From Lepisosteus oculatus (taxonomy: Eukaryota; Chordata; Actinopteri; Semionotiformes; Lepisosteidae), in NCBI RefSeq assembly GCF_040954835.1, contig NC_090698.1:43250157-43314156 (forward strand): DNA of 64,000 nt. The letters are read 5' to 3'. The position numbers and the translations under genes were made by a program. This document shows positions 50,201 to 64,000 of the stretch, piece by piece (position 1 is the first letter of the stretch; each line of letters starts with the position of its first letter). Under the pieces are notes generated by a model that saw nothing but the letters and a program-made list of their open reading frames with translations, had not been told where the DNA came from and did not search any database.

Positions 50201-52689
50201 TTGGTAACTTTTTCAGTGCAGTGCAATTTATTTTTTTAAAGTCAATCTCGGTTCAGCAGCAGAACTAAAACTAATGTTATATTAAAATGGTGATAACCTG
50301 TCTATTTCCCCAGATTCAGTCATTTCATTTTTATTTCAGTAGCTGTAAAATAGTAAGATGGTAATGGTATTGTATTACTATAAAACTTAATTTAATATTG
50401 ATTTCTGTGCTTTTCTCTTTTTTTTTTAAACTTTCATCTCCTTAGCCTACTACTCGTGTTGTGACTTCATCACAGCAAAAAGCCAGCAAGACAATCACAG
50501 CCCGCATCACTGGCCGGACAGACCTGGGTCCTAAGAGCAGCAGAGTGACTGGAAATTTGAGTGTCATGGGGGTGGCACCCCCCATGAGTTCAGTTGTGGT
50601 GGAACGACATCATCCAGTAACACAGGTGGGCTAGTTTAAATCTTCTTAAAACATTTAATTAAACTCGAATGTTTGTAAACATTATTTTAGAAATATAAAA
50701 TCTAAACATGATTTCGTAAATATTTAGTGTTATATATGGTAAGTATCCATTATGCCTTTGAATGTGCTACAGTATTTATTTAAGTCATTAGAATAAAAGA
50801 CTAGTGTCTTTAAAGCAAAATGTGATTTTCTTAAGGCACAGTTAACCATTTTTCCATTACTATGGGATGTGAAAAAACTGACATGTATTATTTTAATAAT
50901 ATTTAGCCTTGTGAAATATAAAACGATTATCAATCGTTTAATAATTAAGACCTTCCCATGCATACATTTTTCACACCTCCAAAATTTGCTATTCTAGGTG
51001 TTACTAGAACATGTTAGCCAAATCGAGGCTTATGCTTGGTGTACTGCATTGAGTGTGCTGTTTTTTTTATTTCATCCAGAAAATGTAACAGTTCCCTGTG
51101 TTTTGAGGGCCTTTTATTAATGGATACACTGATACAGCACCCATACAGCCATCGTCCTGGTTCAGCACAAATTTCATAACACTTTATTTGAATGAGACAA
51201 AAAAGAACTACCTCATAAACTCTAGACAGCACAATAAAAAAGACCGTCATTAAATCATATAGCAAAATTATGAATAAGGACCACAGTTATATTAATTTTC
51301 AGGTCACATGTCCTTAATGGTGTTTTCCATTATTTTCTCATTACTTTTCTGAAAGCTCCTCAGCTTTCAGAGAACCATTACAAATAACCAAATGAACCGT
51401 TACATATAATAGTATGCATATAATGTAATTAAAAAATCTTCAAAAATCTTTGCAAGGGATTGTACATGTTATGTCATGTTGTGTAGCATTTATGAAGGTG
51501 TTATGACAGCTTTTTTAGTGTCATTCAAGTAAAGCGTAACCAGTATCTCAATGACTCAATGTTTTGGGGTAGAGCACTGTAAATTAAATTGCTTAGATAG
51601 CAAAGCGATTGTGGTGAGCTAGGTGGCCAGTTACTCAGGAAGAACAAGCAACTTTGCTTTTGACCATTTAGTCTCGGGTACACTGGTTGGTGTTATTACA
51701 TTGGTTGCAAAATTTGAAACTTTTTTGAATGTTCCTAGTTCTGGAAAACATGAACTTGAAATAATTACATGCAGAAAATTATTAAATACAGTACTCATTC
51801 CAATATGTTGCCTCTCGGTATAGAATACACTTAATAAAAAAGTATTTTCAGTACTGGATTCCAGAACATCATTGCATAGCAAGGTGGCAAAGGAAATCCG
51901 GCACTGCCTCGTAAGCAACTTTGTTCTTTCCTTGGATTTGAGGCTGGTAGACGCTGGTAGAAAGCAGTCTACGTTATGTTTCAGAAACACACTGTCCTGT
52001 CCTAGGTCCTGACAGCAATCAAGCGGGACTGAGTAAAACTGTTATTTCTGTTAAAGGAGTAATGTTATTTTAAACAAGAGAGAATTATCTATATATGATT
52101 ATCTGTGCTTATGTGGTAAAAAGTGAAGAATCTTTGATGCTTTTATTTTATTTTTTTTAGCTTGGCTTCATTTATAAGCCTCCTAAAGATATTTAATAAG
52201 TATTACAAAAATAGGTACTTTTTCTGTCAGTGGATGACTTTTTTCTTCTATTTTTATGTATTTTTGTGTTATTGTTTTTTCTTGTCATTTAATAATTATA
52301 ACCCCCCCCCCCAAAAAAAAAGAATACACTTAATAAACAATAGTGGGGGAATCAACGAGGAGAAAACAGACTTGCCTTTAAACCTTTTACGTGTTGGTTG
52401 TACTGTCAGTCTCCATTGTTAATCCTCATTCTTATTGTATGTATCGCTGCTCTTTCCCATTTTGTCACCATGCTTCTAGATGTCTGTGTGACTTTAAGAA
52501 TGTGATCATTTAATGTGTATTTTGCATTTATCGTTGATCTAGCTCACCATTGGGCAGGCAACAGCTGCAAAGTATCCCCGATCGACAAATCACAGCTCTG
52601 CGCCTGCAACAGCTGGGAAAGGCTCAACACACGCCGGGAGAGCTCATCACTCCTCTTCTAACATTCAGTCCATAAAGGTGGTGGAGTGA
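39095..52689 (+). CDS. POC5: POC5 centriolar protein, complete coding gene
   Basis: POC5 is a centrin-binding protein of the centriole lumen needed for assembly of the distal half of centrioles. Twelve coding exons join in frame into 573 codons plus stop, against about 575 residues in human: 39,095-39,178; 39,422-39,569; 40,817-40,918; 41,753-41,931; 43,396-43,572; 43,939-44,043; 44,859-45,038; 47,225-47,387; 48,835-48,974; 49,873-49,989; 50,446-50,625; 52,543-52,689. Recognisable hallmarks are the N-terminal RGSSVSS and [13 protein letters not shown], three Sfi1-type centrin-binding repeats with Trp ([26 protein letters not shown]), the [17 protein letters not shown] block, [22 protein letters not shown] and the end SIKVVE. 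All junctions are GT-AG and phases agree. It converges with ANKDD1B, as in human. Identification is very secure. The least certain point is the exon 10 donor (first coding exon counted as exon 2). Confidence 0.97.
39422..39569 (+). CDS. POC5: POC5 exon 3
   Basis: Begins [20 protein letters not shown], a strongly conserved POC5 block, and ends in ...VLSQHSA plus one base. Acceptor CTGACAG|G, donor GCAG|GTACC. Phase 0 to 1. Confidence 0.95.
39570..40816 (+). other. POC5 intron 3, with a relict transposase scrap
   Basis: Positions 39,990-40,235 hold a decayed run reading [14 protein letters not shown] and, further on, [14 protein letters not shown]. The latter resembles the GRPSTS.T..NV segment of mariner-type transposases. 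Everything else looks unique and AT-rich. The transposon call is weak. Confidence 0.35.
40817..40918 (+). CDS. POC5: POC5 exon 4
   Basis: 34 codons of acidic, low-conservation sequence ([19 protein letters not shown]...). Acceptor CTTCAG|GATC, donor GAAG|GTAAAC. Phase 1 to 1, so it could be skipped without changing frame. Support is splice sites plus frame continuity rather than homology. Confidence 0.8.
41100..41292 (+). repeat. LINE-type 3' tail with ATT microsatellite
   Basis: A block with GGGGTATGCGAAAAGACGC and TGTATAGGGCTAATAAAG is followed by a long ATT repeat (41,238-41,292). This pattern is usual for fish non-LTR element tails. The family is not assigned. It lies in POC5 intron 4. 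Confidence 0.5.
41450..41543. repeat. perfect 39-bp inverted repeat
   Basis: Arms 41,450-41,488 and 41,505-41,543 are exact reverse complements around a 16-base spacer. The right arm runs directly into a Penelope-like tail. In RNA this would be a very stable hairpin inside the POC5 pre-mRNA. Confidence 0.95.
41544..41605 (+). repeat. Penelope-like element tail fragment
   Basis: CAGCAGGGAATAAACC, CTTGTTCCTTTGCAGCCTAC and GCATGCTGACGCAGCTACC match the 3' part of the 59,240-59,366 tail. The upstream hammerhead-like part is replaced by the inverted repeat. Confidence 0.8.
41753..41931 (+). CDS. POC5: POC5 exon 5
   Basis: Contains [20 protein letters not shown] and WGNNLK, matching the conserved segment before the first centrin-binding repeat. 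Acceptor TTTTTCAG|GCC, donor TTGAAG|GTGAGA. Phase 1 to 0. Confidence 0.95.
41932..43395 (+). other. POC5 intron 5
   Basis: Positions 42,067-42,165 hold a short relative of the CR1-like fragment at 5,290-5,370 (AATATTACATGCAGATAGC). The rest is AT-rich without recognised features. Confidence 0.45.
43396..43572 (+). CDS. POC5: POC5 exon 6, first centrin-binding repeat
   Basis: 59 codons. [20 protein letters not shown] is the first Sfi1-type repeat, followed by a coiled-coil-like stretch. Acceptor GTGTCAG|GAA, donor GATGAG|GTATGA. Phase 0 to 0. Confidence 0.96.
43939..44043 (+). CDS. POC5: POC5 exon 7, second centrin-binding repeat
   Basis: 35 codons, with [20 protein letters not shown] matching the human second repeat. 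Acceptor TTTCTAG|GTG, donor GAGGAG|GTAACA. Phase 0 to 0. Confidence 0.96.
44044..44858 (+). other. POC5 intron 7
   Basis: AT-rich, nothing recognised. Confidence 0.5.
44859..45038 (+). CDS. POC5: POC5 exon 8, third centrin-binding repeat
   Basis: 60 codons: [20 protein letters not shown] then [20 protein letters not shown]. It matches human closely. Acceptor TTTTTCAG|GCT, donor GCAGAG|GTAAAT. Phase 0 to 0. Confidence 0.97.
45039..47224 (+). other. POC5 intron 8, with candidate extra exon
   Basis: Mostly AT-rich unique sequence. A short retroelement-type tail (GATCCTCACGGGATCAATAA, then AGTATCTATCT) lies at 46,745-46,780, and a coding-looking exon candidate follows at 46,821-46,896. Confidence 0.5.
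46821..46896 (+). other. POC5: candidate cassette or poison exon in POC5
   Basis: After the acceptor ACTCCAG the frame continuing from exon 8 reads [20 protein letters not shown] then NYSDP, a helical run that fits the coiled coil. Donor CCTG|GTATTT at 46,897. The length of 76 is not a multiple of three, and joining to exon 9 gives an immediate TGA. Skipping keeps POC5 in frame. If the donor is not used, the frame runs to a TGA near 46,940, giving a shortened protein that ends after the third centrin-binding repeat. Confidence 0.4.
47225..47387 (+). CDS. POC5: POC5 exon 9
   Basis: [20 protein letters not shown] then [20 protein letters not shown], the best conserved POC5 block. Acceptor AATTTCAG|CTG, donor TCTG|GTTAGT. 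Phase 0 to 1. Confidence 0.97.
47388..48834 (+). other. POC5 intron 9
   Basis: Positions 48,124-48,150 carry a short Penelope-like tail scrap (ATGCTGACGCAGCTACCCAC, then CTGAACT). Nothing else recognised. Confidence 0.5.
48835..48974 (+). CDS. POC5: POC5 exon 10, proline-rich
   Basis: Very GC-rich exon in an AT-rich gene, encoding [20 protein letters not shown] and a further Pro/Ser stretch ending DAEQM. Acceptor TGTGCAG|ACC. Two donors are possible: ATG|GTACGA at 48,975 keeps the frame into exon 11, while GGG|GTAAAG further on leads to a stop, so I chose the first. This linker region is also Pro/Ser-rich in human POC5. Confidence 0.8.
48975..49872 (+). other. POC5 intron 10
   Basis: No recognised feature. 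Open frames on both strands (48,742-49,230 and 49,528-49,822) lack domains. Confidence 0.5.
49873..49989 (+). CDS. POC5: POC5 exon 11
   Basis: 39 codons, Ser/Ala-rich: [20 protein letters not shown] and so on to SAHRL. Acceptor TCTTCTAG|TTC, donor GATTG|GTAATA. Phase 0 to 0. Low conservation, so support is from splice sites and frame. Confidence 0.8.
50446..50625 (+). CDS. POC5: POC5 exon 12
   Basis: 60 codons: [20 protein letters not shown], then [20 protein letters not shown]. It matches the human C-terminal region closely. Acceptor CTCCTTAG|CCT, donor ACACAG|GTGGGC. Phase 0 to 0. Confidence 0.97.
50626..52542 (+). other. POC5 intron 12
   Basis: AT-rich. A poly-C then poly-A run lies near 52,303-52,321. 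No gene or recognised mobile element. Confidence 0.5.
52543..52689 (+). CDS. POC5: POC5 exon 13, stop codon
   Basis: 48 codons plus TGA (52,687-52,689). [18 protein letters not shown] and the terminal NIQSIKVVE match the human ending HSIKVVD. Acceptor GATCTAG|CTC. Confidence 0.96.
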   Translation, partial: LTIGQATAAKYPRSTNHSSAPATAGKGSTHAGRAHHSSSNIQSIKVVE

Positions 52690-53045
52690 ACTGGCACAAA
52701 TTCACAAACACTTTCTGAGATTGAACTGAAGGATTGAACTTTGAACAAATCTTAATCCTGATAAAATTAATTTGAAGTGTGTAAAAAATCTTTATTTTTT
52801 AAAATTGCATTGACTCCTAAATAGCCAGAATTCAGTCTTATTGTGAGGCTTTATTTTTTTTTTACCTTTAGAAAGCATTGGTAATGCATTTTTTTATTTA
52901 AATCTTCAGGTTTTTTAAATTATATTCAGCTTTTGTATTGGATATGTATGTTTTGTACATCCTGTTTTTTTAATAATGGAGCCATGGCAACAAAAGTATT
53001 CAATACATTTTGAAATTTTAAAATAAAGTTTGATTGCAGTGTCTC
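52690..53045 (+). other. POC5: POC5 3' UTR
   Basis: AT-rich sequence between the stop codon and just past the polyadenylation signal. The end is inferred from the signal. Confidence 0.7.
53022..53027 (+). terminator. POC5 polyadenylation signal AATAAA
   Basis: A canonical hexamer 333 bases after the stop, followed by a TG-rich stretch (GTTTGATTGCAGTGTC). Confidence 0.75.
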
Positions 53046-53988
53046 AATTCTCAATATTTGGATTTCCAAAAATAGCAAGGAAGGTTCTGCTTGACATTTG
53101 CAGGCTTTAAATCGACAAACATAATTTCATTTACACACATTTTATGCATACCGTACGTACTGTAGCTGTGTTCTCATTCTTTTTTGGGGGGGTTTTGAAT
53201 CAGTCTGTGCTTATGTCTTTTACATGGTACATTTGAATAATATAAGAATTAACTGTGGTCAGCCATGGTGGAAATTCTGTACCACCATATGAGAACTCTG
53301 ATGTAACTGTGTAGTTTAACAAGAAGAAAGTTTCATAAGCAGAGTGCAGTAAATATCCACTCCTTTTTCCTCAAGCAAATGCATTGGTCTGTCTCTAACA
53401 AAACATGGGCCCAATGGCTGATTTTAATTTCCATCCAGCATTTTAAAATTGAATTAGCAATAGAGAGAAAGGATCAGTGCTGCTTTCAAATGATCTCGTT
53501 GAAAAATGTTGATGGTGGTGGGTGAGAGGACCAACTGTATTTCACTTGGTGGGTGAAGGTTCAGGGGGAGTTCACTCACATGGCCTCCCTATGATATTCT
53601 TTGTCTTTTGTCTGCTTTTCATGTCTAGATTACCTTGTAGATTAAGAATTAAAGAATGAAAAATTGATTCAGTTATATTAGTAATTATATTAAGAACTGA
53701 AGGGATTTCTGTTTAATGGCAGCTTCCAAGAGTGGATGAAAACATACACATTCTTGCGGAGTTGTGTCTCTGCTCTCTAGCTGGTCACAGATAGTCCAAG
53801 GGAAGACGGTACCATCAAACTTCTCTCATGAAGACTTTAGTAGTAGCAATACAGGAAAGTGTTAGGTTTCCAGTTACAGCAGTAATACTGTTTCTCCTGC
53901 AGTTAAAGTTTTGCCACTCAGATAATATCCATGGATTTCGTCTCCTACATAACAGAGTATGTTGGTTTTAGGGCTCCCCAGGGAGGTG
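53046..53988. other. convergent intergenic region and ANKDD1B 3' UTR
   Basis: The space between the two convergent genes is at most about 0.94 kb. Possible minus-strand ATTAAA signals lie near 53,712 and 53,425. The true ANKDD1B end cannot be fixed, and overlap with the POC5 3' UTR is possible. Confidence 0.5.
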
Positions 53989-63826
<9,838 letters not shown>

Positions 63827-64000
63827 CTGGGAAAGCAATGTTCTGTTACAATGTGAGATCACAGGTGGAACACATCTCGCCGTGCACAGAAATTCAGTGA
63901 TAGTGATGCATTTATAAACAAAATCAAACTAATGGTGTTTCACTTGCAATGACAACACCCAAGAATAAAGTGTCCTAAAAGGATTATGGAGTGTTTAGTG
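63827..64000. other. ANKDD1B intron, right edge
   Basis: No further exon visible. Confidence 0.6.

Overview
This window is vertebrate nuclear DNA, most likely from a ray-finned fish. The evidence is multi-exon genes with GT-AG introns and many dispersed fish-type repeats: V-SINEs, a Tc1 element with IR/DR ends, L2- and CR1-like LINE scraps and a Penelope-like retroelement. I cannot name the species. There are no bacterial-type operons, no CRISPR array and no convincing intact tRNA or rRNA gene.

Layout. Positions 1 to about 37.8 kb are a gene desert. They hold repeats, a Tc1 element (9,986-11,614) whose transposase is broken by one frameshift, a decayed coding-looking stretch beside it (9,613-9,983), two copies of a TTAA-flanked MITE family, LTR-like pieces and a nested SINE/Penelope insertion at 34.5-35.1 kb. 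From about 37.9 to 53.0 kb on the + strand lies the complete POC5 gene. I rebuilt it as 12 coding exons (39,095-52,689; 573 codons plus stop) with a predicted non-coding first exon. Its putative promoter has an RFX X-box-like site and two CCAAT boxes. From 53,989 to beyond the right part of the window, on the - strand, lies the 3' part of ANKDD1B: seven ankyrin-repeat exons, two death-domain exons and a short last exon with the stop codon. Its 5' end lies outside the window. A Penelope-like element with a 567-codon open frame (RT plus GIY-YIG endonuclease) sits in an ANKDD1B intron in antisense orientation.

POC5 and ANKDD1B are convergent, as they are at the human 5q13 locus, and this supports calling the ankyrin/death-domain gene ANKDD1B rather than ANKDD1A. 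POC5 acts in the centriole lumen with centrins. ANKDD1B is poorly characterised, and nothing here shows that the two genes work together. By human synteny the next gene upstream of POC5 would be SV2C, but no SV2C exon is visible.

The least ordinary signals are these: a hammerhead-like core (CTGAAGA ... GAAA) in the conserved 127-bp tail of the Penelope-like element, seen in two copies that differ only at three CpG sites; a perfect 39-bp inverted repeat fused to another copy of that tail inside a POC5 intron; a coding-looking extra exon in POC5 intron 8; and an unidentified two-frame coding stretch next to the Tc1 insertion.
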